The notes under the pieces were generated by a model. It was not told the origin of the DNA, searched no databases, and was given only the letters and a program-made list of their open reading frames with translations. A stretch of DNA of 64,000 bases from Seiridium cupressi (taxonomy: Eukaryota; Ascomycota; Sordariomycetes; Amphisphaeriales; Sporocadaceae), in NCBI GenBank assembly GCA_036674765.1, contig JARVKI010000110.1, positions 1-64,000 on the forward strand, written 5' to 3'. Both the position numbers and the translations under genes were made by a program. Below, in pieces: positions 23,005-33,470 of the stretch. Numbering within the stretch: the first letter of the stretch is position 1; every line of letters starts with the position of its first letter.

Positions 23005-23457
23005 ATGGCAATCGACTCCTCGTCTCCGTCCGAGCCCCTGATCACGGGCATCGCACATGTGAACCTCTCTATCCCACCTGGCTCACTCGAGCACGCCAAA
23101 GCCTTCTACGGAGAAACGCTAGGCCTGACGGCGCGCGCTGTGCCCGTGGCTCAGATTGACTCCCTGGCTTGGTTCGACGTGGGCAGCTCGGGACAGCAGG
23201 TCCACATCTCATACCAAAAGCACGATCAGGATACCACGTTGCCGAACTCGAGTAGGCACCCGTGCTTCAAGCTGGGATCGCCGGATGCGTTGAACGCTCT
23301 GCAAAGGCGGATCTTGAAGCATTTGGAGCAAGGAGGGAAGGATGCGCCCATGGCTTGTGATGCCATGGGTGAGACCTCGGGGGAGAAAACTGCCGAGTAT
23401 CCGACGAGGTTCTTCGCGAGGGATTACTCAGGAAACCGTCTGGAGTTCTCTCTGTAA
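23005..23457 (+). CDS. VOC-superfamily (glyoxalase/bleomycin-resistance fold) protein
   Basis: 150-residue protein of the vicinal-oxygen-chelate fold. Seen: ITGIAHVNLSIPPGSLEHAK with a metal-ligand-type His, AFYGETLGLTARAVP, WFDVGSSGQQVHISYQ, and a C-terminal RDYSGNRLEFSL with the second-half Glu ligand. The single-domain size fits a protein that dimerises to form its active site. Substrate unknown; it resembles uncharacterised glyoxalase-like proteins of fungi and bacteria more than lactoylglutathione lyase itself. The start follows an AACAAAATGG context. It converges on the amidohydrolase gene, whose end lies about 250 nt away. Confidence 0.85.
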   Translation: MAIDSSSPSEPLITGIAHVNLSIPPGSLEHAKAFYGETLGLTARAVPVAQIDSLAWFDVGSSGQQVHISYQKHDQDTTLPNSSRHPCFKLGSPDALNALQRRILKHLEQGGKDAPMACDAMGETSGEKTAEYPTRFFARDYSGNRLEFSL

Positions 23458-23703
23458 TCAAAGAACAGAAAGCTGAGGTTGTTTTCGTGAAGGGTCGTAA
23501 TTTTTGTTCGAGGAGAGACAGGGCAGGCCTGCTGCTTCCATGGGCTTTACCATTACAATACTTTATTTACCCTAGCGATGTGCTGATTAACGCGAAAATC
23601 AATCGAATGCACGAGCTTGAATCAATCCCGGAAACTCATATCTCAAGTGGCTAATGCTAGCAGCTTAATCTCGCCATATATGCTACATCAATGCCCTTTT
23701 CTC

Positions 23704-24796
23704 TCAAAGCTCGAGCCCGTAGGCTTTCATGGCCGTACCTCCCCAAATCATCTTCTTCTCCCCATCTGACAAAGTAGCCATGTAGCAAAGCCTCTCTACA
23801 AGTTTTTGCCACTTTCCCCAAGCACCATCAACACCAACCGTGCAAACCGGCCAATCACTTGCAAACATGATACGTTCAGAGCCAAAAGCCGCCAGAACAA
23901 CAGTCAACCAGGGGGTGATGGCCTCGAAGATCTCTTCCGGCGACCTCTTCTTGAGCGAATCTGACATCTCGGGGAAGCCACCAGAGAGTTTCATGTATGT
24001 CTGTGGACTTTTGCTGAGAGTAAACATGGCAGTTCGCCAAGCGATGTAGGATGTGTCAGTCAGGATATTATAGACAGTGAGATCCGGTTTGCACATGTGA
24101 TCTATAAGCAGTTAGTAAGCTCGACTGGTAAGTAGTTCAATGAAGCAACTCACTGAGAATGAAGACCACCTTCTCGTCTTCTGGTACGCCTTCATGAGCT
24201 CGGTCAATCATCTCAACTGTCTCCTCTAGTTGGATCCTGCCCCGGTCGTGCTGGTTGATTCCAACATCAAAAACGAAGCCTCTTCTTCCGAGAAGCTTCA
24301 GGCTCTCAATGAAGTCGTCCGTCAAGCATGTCTTGTCGGGTTTGTCCTGTAAGAGGTACCTGAAGCCCCTGATCTTCTTCCAGCTATCGCCAGCTTCTTT
24401 CTGGACTAGGTCAATGTACTTCTCCAGAACCTTGGGTCCGCTTGGTAATGGTGCCCAGGGAATGTACGCCGCGCACAAGCTGGCGTCTTCCTTGGTGTGT
24501 CCCTCGCCATCCTTGGGTTGGCCGAGTGCAATGCGCCTCAACCAGTCCACCTCCATCAGGGGATACTTCCAACCACTGCCGTCTTTAGCTCCGGCCTCGA
24601 GATCATTCTTGCGATCTGTCTCCAGGAAAATGAAACCCTTGACCGGCCCAGGTGATGATGATGTGGCGGCCTTGTATTCTTCGAGGGAGTGCTGCTTGGC
24701 TAAAGGCCCGTCGGGTGTACACCAGGCTAATGTCTCCAGCTCTGCCTCAGGATAGAGGTGGATGTGAGAATCTATGATGGGAATGTCTGCGGCCAT
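23704..24796 (-). CDS. Amidohydrolase-2 family metal-dependent hydrolase
   Basis: TIM-barrel hydrolase related to 2-pyrone-4,6-dicarboxylate and fuconolactone-type lactonases. Two exons, 24796-24154 and 24101-23704, with a 52-nt intron; the join gives VVFILNHMCKPDLTVYN. 346 residues. Seen: the strand-1 HxH motif in IIDSHIHLYPE (His11, His13), GFIFLETDRK, the strand-5/6 His in ILNHMCKPD, and a late Asp in MFASDWPVC. These are the metal ligands and catalytic Asp of the family. The substrate cannot be told from sequence. Cytosolic by lack of signals. Confidence 0.88.
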
Positions 24797-26006
24797 GTTG
24801 GCGGAAAGGGGTGGAAACTTTGAGTTTGGTGTCCGCCTGTCTTCTCCTTTCTTGACTCTCCGCTTCAGCTACTATATCACGGCGAAAATTGCTGTCGACG
24901 CCCAATGTTGTGAATATGAAGTCCTCGAGATTGGGAGAGCTTCCCGTTGATAATTTACCCCGCTACCCGCTATGGGTGCCCCACCAAAGTCTGGCGATCA
25001 ATGGGCCGACAGGGTGATGTTACAGGTCGTTTATCTGGAAATCTTTGGCAGGAGGGTTCCAATCTTTCTTGCCCAAACTGGTCGACTTGTGTGGTGATCT
25101 GGTCATGGTCCTGCACCAGCTGGAAGAAAAAAAAAAAGAAAAAAAAAACACCCGACGGATGTTTGCTGTTACCAACTACAGCTCGACTTGAAGCACCCAC
25201 AGGGGGTGGTGATGACCCGTTATCTTTCGTTTGCAAGGCAACTCTACAAGTCTCCTAGTAGTCAAGCTTTTCAAGCATCACAAGCATGCGAAGATATCCC
25301 CTTCTGTCAAGACGACCTCAGCAGGGATGCGGCATCCATAAATCATAACTGAGATTGACTCGGTTTTCCTATACGCCTTCCAATTCACAACAGGCATATT
25401 TGCAGCGTTTTCACTCATGAAGTCTACCAAAATTTGAGGACAGACAAGTGTTTAGATTCAATAGTCATCTATCACTAAGTAGATTTGGCGTTGGATTCGC
25501 CATTCTGCCTCCATCCCCTACCCTTCCTCATCATCGTGGCAAGGCTAGACCTTCCATCAGCCAGTCTAGGACCACAAATTAAATTCCAATCTAGCAGCCA
25601 TCTTCTCAGACGAGCTGCTGCATTTTCTACAGAGCGGGCCGGGAATGGCTGCAGTCGTCAAAAGACGATGCATTCCCGTACTCTGGACAATTGTCAAAAC
25701 AAAGTAGACAATCGCACGACCATGGATTCGGTCACTCCACGGTCGTGGGGGCCGCGGCATCGACCCAGTGCGTGGCACACGAGGGCAAGGCAAACAAGAC
25801 CGGCTTGAAGCCTCGCACCTACGCGTGAGATGCAATAAGCAACAAGACGAGGCGACATCAGTCTGCGGCAAGTAACTGCCTGCAAAGCTGACCGTCGGGG
25901 CTCGTAAATGAATGTAAACGGCCTCTCTTCTACTAAATTAACTTCGGCCTGAATGGCGCAAGGATGGTGTATTATCGGCTTGGTGGGATCCCGATCAAGT
26001 AGCTCT
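24797..26006. other. Intergenic region with A-rich tract
   Basis: Contains an (A)n(G)(A)n low-complexity run at about 25127-25148. ORFs overlapping its right part are shadows of the neighbouring Ser-rich gene. Confidence 0.45.
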
Positions 26007-26873
26007 TCACGCACGGACGACGATGCCGTTGCGGCGGGAGCTGTGGGAGACGTACTCCTCCTCGGATTCCGAGTCGCTGGAGCAGCCCTCGGAGTCACTG
26101 TAGCCACAGCGGGCACCACCGCAGTCGATCTTGACACGGTCGCCCTTGCGGGTGATACCGTAGCGTTCGCAGGTGCAGTTGCTGCAGTCGGAGCTGGGCG
26201 TGCTGTAGCCGGAGAGCGAAGAGCTGGGCGAAGAGCTGTCGGAGCGGTAGGACAAGCTGGAGCCGGATGACGAGACGGGCGAGCTGGCGAAGTCGTTGAT
26301 GTACTCGTCCTCGATGTCGGCGCTACCAAAGCGTGCGGTGAGCTCATCGATATCCTCGTCGCAGTAGTCAGCATCGAGGATGTGACGGGTGGCGTGCGGG
26401 GAGATTGGCTTGGGTGCCTTGATCTGCGAGGTGGAGAGAGGACGGCCCTTGGGGATATCGACAGCGAGGGAGCCACGCTTGGATGATCGGTGCTTGGAGT
26501 CCTTGTCCTTGGAGGAAGAGTGCTTCGACGAGCTCTTGGAGGAGCTGTGCGACTTGGAGGAAGACTTGCTTGACTTGTCCTTGGGGACATCGAGGATGTT
26601 CAGGGCGCGGCCGGTGGTGGGCTCGACGGTCGAGGCCTCACTGGGGTTGTGCGAAACGTGGTAGCCATCGATGATGTAGTAGTACCAGTATCGCTGACCA
26701 GCCTCGAGGTTGCCCTGGAATCTGAAGGTGCCCTTCCACGAGCCGGACTTGGAGGAAGACTTGTCCTTGGAGAGCGGGAGTTGGCCGACGTAGTTGTCCC
26801 AGGAACCAAGCAAATGGACGGACTTGACGCCAGAAGAAACGCGAAGAGAGAAAGAGAGCTGAACAGTCGACAT
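26007..26873 (-). CDS. AMPK-beta/CBM48-type glycogen-binding domain protein with Ser/Lys-rich and Cys-containing tail
   Basis: 288 residues, one exon. Residues 1-95 form an E-set carbohydrate-binding domain like that of AMPK beta: VKSVHLLGSWDNYVGQLPLS, SWKGTFRFQG, GQRYWYYYIIDGYHVSHNPS, including the aromatic and Asn positions used to hold alpha-glucans. Then comes a Ser/Lys-rich block (about 97-133), a conserved-looking acidic segment (HILDADYCDEDIDELTARFG), a Ser-rich stretch, and a short Cys-containing module (DCSNCTCERYGITRKGDRVK, IDCGGARCGYS) before an acidic tail. The AMPK-beta C-terminal kinase-binding domain is missing, so it is not the Snf1 beta subunit. It is a fungal conserved protein of unknown role, perhaps a glycogen-associated regulator. 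Confidence 0.78.
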   Translation of the reverse strand: MSTVQLSFSLRVSSGVKSVHLLGSWDNYVGQLPLSKDKSSSKSGSWKGTFRFQGNLEAGQRYWYYYIIDGYHVSHNPSEASTVEPTTGRALNILDVPKDKSSKSSSKSHSSSKSSSKHSSSKDKDSKHRSSKRGSLAVDIPKGRPLSTSQIKAPKPISPHATRHILDADYCDEDIDELTARFGSADIEDEYINDFASSPVSSSGSSLSYRSDSSSPSSSLSGYSTPSSDCSNCTCERYGITRKGDRVKIDCGGARCGYSDSEGCSSDSESEEEYVSHSSRRNGIVVRA

Positions 26874-29147
26874 TTTGAAAGATTGAAAGTTGTTATTGCA
26901 CTAAATTGTCGGGTTTTTTTTTTTTCGGAAGGCGTTTCGAGCAAGAAAGCTAGTTGATTTTCGTTTTATTAGAGGGTATAGTCGGTGGTGAATAATAGTA
27001 TAGAGTTGACCGGCAACAAGGTTTTTTGATTTTTGTTATTAATTGGATATTAAGATGTGAGAAGAGCACAGCTCTGTCAACACAGAAGAAAGTTAGAAGG
27101 GGGAAGAGGGAAAAACGAAAAGACTAGCTTTGAAGTTTGAGTGCTTGCTGAAGAGAAGAGAAGAGAAGGCCAAAATGGGAGGGAGAGCTGGCTATTATTA
27201 TAATCATGGGGGCCGACTGGTGAGGCCATAGAGACCCATCTGGCGACCGTGGACCCGGCCATTCAGCAAGTCGCCCGGCAGTCGTCCGTAGCCTAGCCAG
27301 GGATGTCGACGTCTGCCCGGACAAGCAGGCTTCTCCTTGGTCACTCACGCACACCAGCCAAGGCAATATCACTCAAGCACATGGTCCCAGTCCGAAATGG
27401 CGTTCGGTGCAGCGCAAGACTGCAGCACTGCATGGCCGGCGGCTAAGCACATTGGTCGATCAAGGAAAGCGTGATGGCCACGGTGCAAATATTGAGCGAA
27501 AAATAGAAATCACATAGCATAGGCGGGGAAGTTTGGGGGAGCTAGACCGCAAGGAGACGGGACGGCGTCTATAAAACGGGTCCCATTGGACGACGGTAAG
27601 CGGTCGGCAGCCAATACCAGCCCCTCATGGACTCGCTTACTAGCCATCACACGCGGTTGATGGACATCAGACCAATGGCGGCATAGAGCACCCGGTTGAC
27701 GGCTGCACCTGAATGCACGGAGCGATCTCCATCTGAGCATTGGAGGTGGAGAAAGCTGGCTGGCCGTCGAGTCGCACGGCTTTGGCAGGAAGAAAGACAG
27801 CATTGCAACGCTGCTCGGCCGACACGACGAACTAGCCAGGGAAGTTCCTGGCGCTCATGTGCAAGATGCATGTCCTTTCTGCATCGCACGTATGCAGAGT
27901 ATCATGGGAACTTTCTGATTGCTCAATGTCGTTGACAAAGCATGAACGCTAGATCGAGCGAGTCGGAGAGAAACCTGGAATGTTGTGATATCCTAAGCCA
28001 GGAACAAGGAGTTTTGCCAGGATGGGTTCGTGTAGCCGACCTGAGGAAAATCCCGTCCTAGCTTGGCATGTACGATCGTGAACCCTACGAGATCAAATGT
28101 AGAGCATCGTTGTAATCTCAAGCCTTGCGCGAGTCTCTGGGGGCATCGGAACGGGAGAAGAGGTGGCCCGAAGATAAGCCTACACAGGAGATTCCAGAGG
28201 TTTTTCCAGAACGGCTTCCGATCATGGGGTGACTATGGTTACATTGCATGCTATCGGTGCCTTTGGCAAGTCAACTTCTTGCCAGGATGAGTTGCCTGCC
28301 CGCTCGCAACCTGGACGAAAACAGCCCTCGGAATGAGGTGAGATGGGATGCATCGGCTTCGTGCATGCATGCAATTCACTTAGCTTCGGCGGGTATGTAG
28401 TCTAGTCACACAAGTGCGATGTTTTTCCAGGATTGAAATTCCAATCGCAGATGCTGATTAGTCTACACACCGAAGTCGAGCTTGGTAAAAGAAAGCAGAG
28501 GATTGTGATGCAGATAGTTCAGCGAGGTAAGGTACCTAGGTATGCTCTATACGAGATCCTCTATACCGCAGCTGCAGATGACCGGTCACCTTCTGACGCC
28601 CACTAGTCACATGACTGACTAAGTTGCCTACATTGTACCTACCTTAAGCCCGTCCGTGCCAAGGAAGTCGGCCCCGGTGTCTGCCTGGCCGCCCATGCCT
28701 GTATGCTATGCCACTTTACGCGACGATTGGATGGACTCATAACAACAAACCTGACTGTAAGCCTGCACCGCAGAGTGGTTTCTCGAATCTCCCTACCGAA
28801 TTCACCTTCTAGCACTCATCATGCTATCTCGTCTTTAGCTCCCATCGTTACATCTCCCCCAAGCGCCAGAACCGCTCCACGTGGAGGAAAATCCAGATTC
28901 TGGAAGCCCATAGTGTGGAGGATTGTGTAAGTAAATGCCCGTGCGAGACTTATTGCAACCCTTCCCCATGTGCACGCGTCAGTCGGCGCGTATATCTTGT
29001 TATGGCCTATCGGACTCCCTGGTCAGCCTCCATCACGGTTCTCATGGTCGTTCTCCTCTTGCTTGCATGCATACCGTCAGAATCTTCAGCGGCTATCTTG
29101 CATACATGTACTGATAGCCGATGTAGTATAACCAAAGTCTGCGAGCC
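26874..29147. other. Long intergenic region
   Basis: About 2.3 kb between the glycogen-binding protein and the HD hydrolase, divergent. It has GA-rich and T-rich patches near 26915-27170 and GCATGCATGC repeats near 28362-28375. No gene supported; ORFs such as 28703-28930 and 28915-29190 have no recognisable domain. Confidence 0.4.
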
Positions 29148-29801
29148 ATGCCTTATCCGACCTTGGATCACAAGCTCGTCACTTCCGTGACTGAGTATGT
29201 CAAGGAGTACATGGCCAAGTACGATGGATCACATGACTTCAACCATATCAAAAGGGTCGGCGGACTTGCACGGCACATCTATGCCAACTCTGCCGACCGC
29301 GAGTCGTTCGACTTCCAGACCGTCATACTAAGTGCCCTGCTGCATGATGTGGGCGACAAGAAGTATCTGAAGCCTGGCGAGGATGGTTCGACACTGGTAC
29401 ACGACCTTCTCCTGTCTCACGGTGCAGACGAGCAGCTTGCACAGAAAGTTCAGGCAATCTGTCTCGGAGTCAGCTACTCTAGCGAGATCAAGGATCCAGC
29501 TCGGGTGCAAAGCCTCATTAAGCAGTATCCAGAGCTTGCCATAGTGCAGGATGCTGATCGCTTAGATGCCATTGGTGGTGTCGGCATTGGGAGATGCTTC
29601 ACGTTCGGAGGTGCCAGGACTGAACGTGCCATGGACGACACTGTCAAGCACTTCGACGAAAAGCTCGTCCGACTTGAAGGCATGATGAAGACGGACGTTG
29701 GACGGCAGCTAGCAAAGGAAAGGACTGAGAGACTGGTTCTCTTCCAGAAGTGGTGGGCTGAGGAGACTGCTTTCGCAACTTCATCTCCAATCCCCTCGTG
29801 A
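29148..29801 (+). CDS. HD-domain metal-dependent phosphohydrolase
   Basis: 217 residues, one exon. Metal-binding pattern of the HD superfamily: His29 and His33 in GSHDFNHIKRV, HD at 66-67 in ALLHDVGDKKY, and the late Asp in QDADRLDAIGGVGIGR. This arrangement matches the widespread YedJ/uncharacterised HD hydrolases seen in bacteria and fungi, for which a nucleotide or phosphate-ester substrate is presumed. No signal peptide. The chosen Met is directly followed by family-like sequence (MPYPTLDHKLVTSVTEYVKE). Confidence 0.9.
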   Translation: MPYPTLDHKLVTSVTEYVKEYMAKYDGSHDFNHIKRVGGLARHIYANSADRESFDFQTVILSALLHDVGDKKYLKPGEDGSTLVHDLLLSHGADEQLAQKVQAICLGVSYSSEIKDPARVQSLIKQYPELAIVQDADRLDAIGGVGIGRCFTFGGARTERAMDDTVKHFDEKLVRLEGMMKTDVGRQLAKERTERLVLFQKWWAEETAFATSSPIPS

Positions 29802-30730
29802 GTCTAAGGACTGCCATTCAATGCTCCCACAGAGCCTCGCCGAGTTGGGAGGCTTCGCACTGCAAGGAATACTAGACGTGAGCCCTTTTCAAGCAGTGTC
29901 TTTCCTTGCACATTACGGTAAAGAAAAAAAAAAGGGGAACGGGAATCCACCTCGCCTTCTTCATCACGGTACCTCAAGGATTGATGCAGAAATTCAAATA
30001 GTCAAGCTTTCCCGGGATCTGGAGACCTTGTTGAGTGAGCTAGAGTTCTCCTGTCCTACCCTCCACGTCTGTCTTAGGCGGGCCTGTATCGTCAGCTGAT
30101 ATATTTTCTGTACAACCTGACTGTCTTGAACCAGGTGTACTTCATTGCAAGCAACTTGAGTATTCGCCTCCAGCTTTATCACGTATCTCTGAAGCATCCA
30201 GCTCTTCTAACTTGTTGATATTTCGTTTCCAGTCACGAACAATGAAGCATTTGGAGTTTATTCTTTGTTCTTCCTCAGACCCAACCAGTCACGCATAGCG
30301 GCAAGGGCTTACCTCAACCAGAGTTGCAAATAGTTCTTGTCGCTCACTTCGGCTTGGGCCGTTCTCCCAAGAACCCGTGTAACATCCTTGCAGCTGCATG
30401 TGCAGACGGTCCAATCCCACGAGCGGCTAGAATCTGGATCTGCGGACCGATGCACAGCAGAGCCTTGTGAGTGAGTGAGCCCGAGGGGTATCTCACGCCG
30501 CAATCCTCGCCCTGTCAGCCCGGCTGCAGACAATTCGATTTCCCTTCCTTGGGTTGCATGCGACACTTGCAGTGCATCGTGTCTTTCCGTCAGCCGCGAC
30601 GAGATTTTCCCCTTGCGCTGTTGTCTTCGTGAAATGCTGTTTTCCGAAAAATTACGAGCCAGCTCTCATGATTGAAGTTTCTAGAATTTCGTAAGGCTGT
30701 GTCTTGCGAGACACGAATCCTGTCCACAAG
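29802..30730. other. Intergenic region
   Basis: 3' flank of the HD hydrolase with a short A tract near 29924-29935, then the upstream region of the Cys-rich membrane protein. No gene seen. Confidence 0.45.
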
Positions 30731-32104
30731 ATGCCCCTCACGCGCTCCTGGAAAACACGAGCACTTCTTGCGCTTATGCAGTCGTGCTCAGCCGTCGCCG
30801 ACAATGACCTCGCTGCAGTTGAAGAAGCCGCCGTCCTGCCAGATGGGTTCAGCCCACGGATGTTTGATGGCTCTTTCCCGGTTCAGCCGTTTGTGAAGCG
30901 GCAGGATTCCGGTACATGCGCGAATGGGGGCCACAGCTGCGCGGAAATTGGCGAAGCCGCCGCGAACAAATGCTGCAATAGTGACAAGTATTGCTACTAC
31001 AAATCAGACTGGGGAGTAGGATGCTGCGGCTTCGGTACGACCTGTGATCCGTCATGCACCGGGACTTATTATCGGGTCAATGTTACCACTCCTTATACCA
31101 CGAGCGTCACAGTCCCAACATCCGGGACTGAATCCGCTGCGACTCCCACAGTTCTTATATCTTCGGGGACTACCACTTTCGTTGGATGCAGCCCACGAGG
31201 TTGCCCAGTATCAAGCTATCAATGTCCATCGTCCATGGGCGGCCGCTGTTGTGCCAACACTGAGATTTGCGCCTCCAATACGCAGTGCATCAAGGCAGTA
31301 TCAACAACACCAACACTTGTCCCCACGAGAGGGTGCAGCGGTACCCCTAGTGCCACTGATTGCCCCAACGACGGAGGCTGCTGTCTCAAGGGCGAGACCT
31401 GCGTCTCCATCGACGGTACGCTGGGCTGCACCGGCACCGCAGATGCTCCCCCGGGCTCCAATGTGACAACCACGGGCGAATCGCTGTCACAGGGCGCCAA
31501 GGCCGGCATTGGAGCCGGCGTCGCCGTAGGCGCGGCGATTGTGATAGGTCTCCTGACTTGGTTTTGCATCCGGCGGCGCCGTGAGGCGCGCACAGCCGGC
31601 GACCGCACACGCAGTCGTGGTCCGACCCCGGGTCTTGAGGGAACGATCGTGGGCGGCGGCGAGATGTCGGACATTAGCAGACCCTCCCGCAGTCGACGCG
31701 TGCACCATACTGGATTGGTCTACCAGTATCTCGGTCCCAACGCCGTACATGGCCCTTATACACAGCAGGAAGACGTACACGACTCCACGCCTGGCGCGCG
31801 AGACCGCGGCGTCCCATCGAAGCCACAGGGACCAGGTGATATACTGGCGCCTGTAGAGATTGGTTCGTCTCTGACTGAGCCGAAGGATGGCACTGAGGTC
31901 GTTCGGGGGCCAAGTACGAGATCTGCTGAGTCGAGGGGGCTAGCGCAGGAGGCGCAGGATACTCCCGTCTATGAGTTGGAAGCTTTGTCATATCCGAGCC
32001 CCCTGAGTCCTGATGATGCCTCTTCGCCCCAGAGTCCCACACCAGGTAGTCCGGGACCTATCTCACCGCCAGGAGGGACCATGAGAACCGATTATCTCAG
32101 GTAA
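30731..32104 (+). CDS. Cys-rich single-pass membrane protein, sensor-like
   Basis: 457 residues, one exon. Order: an N-terminal signal (TRALLALMQSCSAVA), a propeptide-like segment ending in a Kex2-type site (PFVKRQDSG, near residue 58), a Cys-rich block (CANGGHSCAEIGEAAANKCC, YCYYKSDWGVGCCGFGTTC), Thr/Ser-rich spacers, two more Cys modules (GCPVSSYQCPSSMGGRCC and DCPNDGGCCLKGETC), one transmembrane segment (AGIGAGVAVGAAIVIGLLTW) followed by RRRR, and a 170-residue disordered cytosolic tail rich in Pro/Ser/Gly. The architecture is like fungal wall-integrity sensors, although the Cys modules are not a WSC domain. Function unknown. The first in-frame ATG with a usable signal was chosen. Confidence 0.8.
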   Translation: MPLTRSWKTRALLALMQSCSAVADNDLAAVEEAAVLPDGFSPRMFDGSFPVQPFVKRQDSGTCANGGHSCAEIGEAAANKCCNSDKYCYYKSDWGVGCCGFGTTCDPSCTGTYYRVNVTTPYTTSVTVPTSGTESAATPTVLISSGTTTFVGCSPRGCPVSSYQCPSSMGGRCCANTEICASNTQCIKAVSTTPTLVPTRGCSGTPSATDCPNDGGCCLKGETCVSIDGTLGCTGTADAPPGSNVTTTGESLSQGAKAGIGAGVAVGAAIVIGLLTWFCIRRRREARTAGDRTRSRGPTPGLEGTIVGGGEMSDISRPSRSRRVHHTGLVYQYLGPNAVHGPYTQQEDVHDSTPGARDRGVPSKPQGPGDILAPVEIGSSLTEPKDGTEVVRGPSTRSAESRGLAQEAQDTPVYELEALSYPSPLSPDDASSPQSPTPGSPGPISPPGGTMRTDYLR

Positions 32105-32516
32105 TGATATTCAATAGCTCGGAGGCTTGTATTTCAGCTAGATATAGCAGATGGATTTTTGTCATGATTATTAAATTTCAGAAATGCTTCTCAATATTGT
32201 TTATTACGCCTTGCCCTGTTACCGCCATGACCGAATATGAATGATGCTATCCGATTCCAAGACTTTTGCTGAGCACATCTATGCAAAGCGAAACGCCCAA
32301 ACTCCATTGACCTCGGTCGAACCAATGTCTCCCTATGCTATGCTATGCATTGCCCTGCGGCGTGTGAACGCCGGTGAAGGAAAATGCGCGTCGTGCACGA
32401 ATTATTCTGATACGTAGACTCAGAAAATGATCTCTCTCACCCACAGCCCCTTGAAAGAGGGATCGATTTGATTCCTCAGTCCAGACATGCCCATTTCTGT
32501 TTCACTTCGCAGCCCA
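32105..32516. other. Convergent 3' intergenic region
   Basis: Between the ends of the Cys-rich membrane protein (+) and Cdc14 (-). Nothing coding. Confidence 0.45.
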
Positions 32517-33470
32517 TCAGACCACGCCACCAAACAGTGTGTTCCCTTGCAGATCCCGGACGAGGTCATCAACACTATTGAGATGCTTCGCCAGCATATG
32601 CTGCTTCTCCTCCTGGCTCCTTGTGTATGTGCCATCGCTGTCCCTCCTCGGTCTTCCCTCCCCCGGACCGTCAGAGAAGGCCTTGGCCAGTTTGCTCGGA
32701 CTCCGCTGCAACAGAGCGGGCACAGAGTTGCGTGCTTGCGCGGAGGGTATCGAGGGCACTTCCGGCATCAGGTAGAAATACAGGAACTCAATACACTTCT
32801 TCTTGACATCGCGCGAGGTCGAGCGCGAGCGGAACAGCGACGAGATGGTGAGTAAGCCGTCCAGCTTCTCGAATGTCCTTGTGTTTTGTGGTGTGTCGAT
32901 CAGTGCTACGACGAGGGTCAGGAGGGTTGCGCCCATGACAGCAGGTGGGAAATCGGGTTCTAGGAGATCGAGGAGCATCTAGTTGTTGGAAGGCCTAGTC
33001 AGTTTCTCTGTTTTGCGCCGCGAGGAATTGGGGAGGACAGGGAAACAAGTACGAACATTCATGTAGATCTCCCGTGAGAACAGGATCTTGCTCGGAGGGT
33101 GCAGGAGCAGCACGCCTTGAACCAAGTCCAGCGCACTGAGAATCAGCAGATCATTCTGCCCGTCGTTGCCCTTGGCCAGCAACCGGTCAAGCGTGTTGAC
33201 TAGGCGCATAGCAACATTCCACTCGAAACCCTCCTGCAGCTTGAAGAATTGTTCGAACGCTGGGTCTTCGGAGATCTCGGCTAGGTTTTTGGGCGGTTGA
33301 GGTGACTGCTCATCTCGTACACCACTGCTCGTGCTAGGTCTTCTCTCCTTGTCGCGCTTCGAGAGGCAGATTGTTGCGAGCAGTCCTTCGACCTGGCGCA
33401 AGCCTTTGCGGATCTTGGCTCCGTCATAGGAGGAGAGATGGTCGAATGCGACAGACAGCAGGTTCTCCAT
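32517..33470 (-). CDS. Cdc14, septation initiation network component (not the phosphatase)
   Basis: Fungal family named after fission yeast Cdc14, the partner of the Sid1 kinase in the septation initiation network. Exon 1 at 33470-33057 and exon 2 at 32978-32517 give 291 residues: MENLLSVAFDHLSSYDGAKI, RKGLRQVEGLLATICLS, SEDPAFEQFFKLQEGFEWNV, then REIYMNMLLDLLEPDFPP, LVVALIDTPQNTRTFEKLDG and DVKKKCIEFLYFYLMPE. The alpha-helical pattern and NTRTFE..DG..T motif fit the family. The only frame-keeping donor I find is GTTCGT, with acceptor CTAG and a GACTAG branch region; the stronger GTACTT donor three bases away breaks the frame. Confidence 0.85.

Noticed and set aside
25694..26590. 298-codon minus-strand Ser/Arg/Pro-rich ORF
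   Set aside because: Overlaps the glycogen-binding protein in another frame; its bias is the shifted reading of Ser-rich codons.
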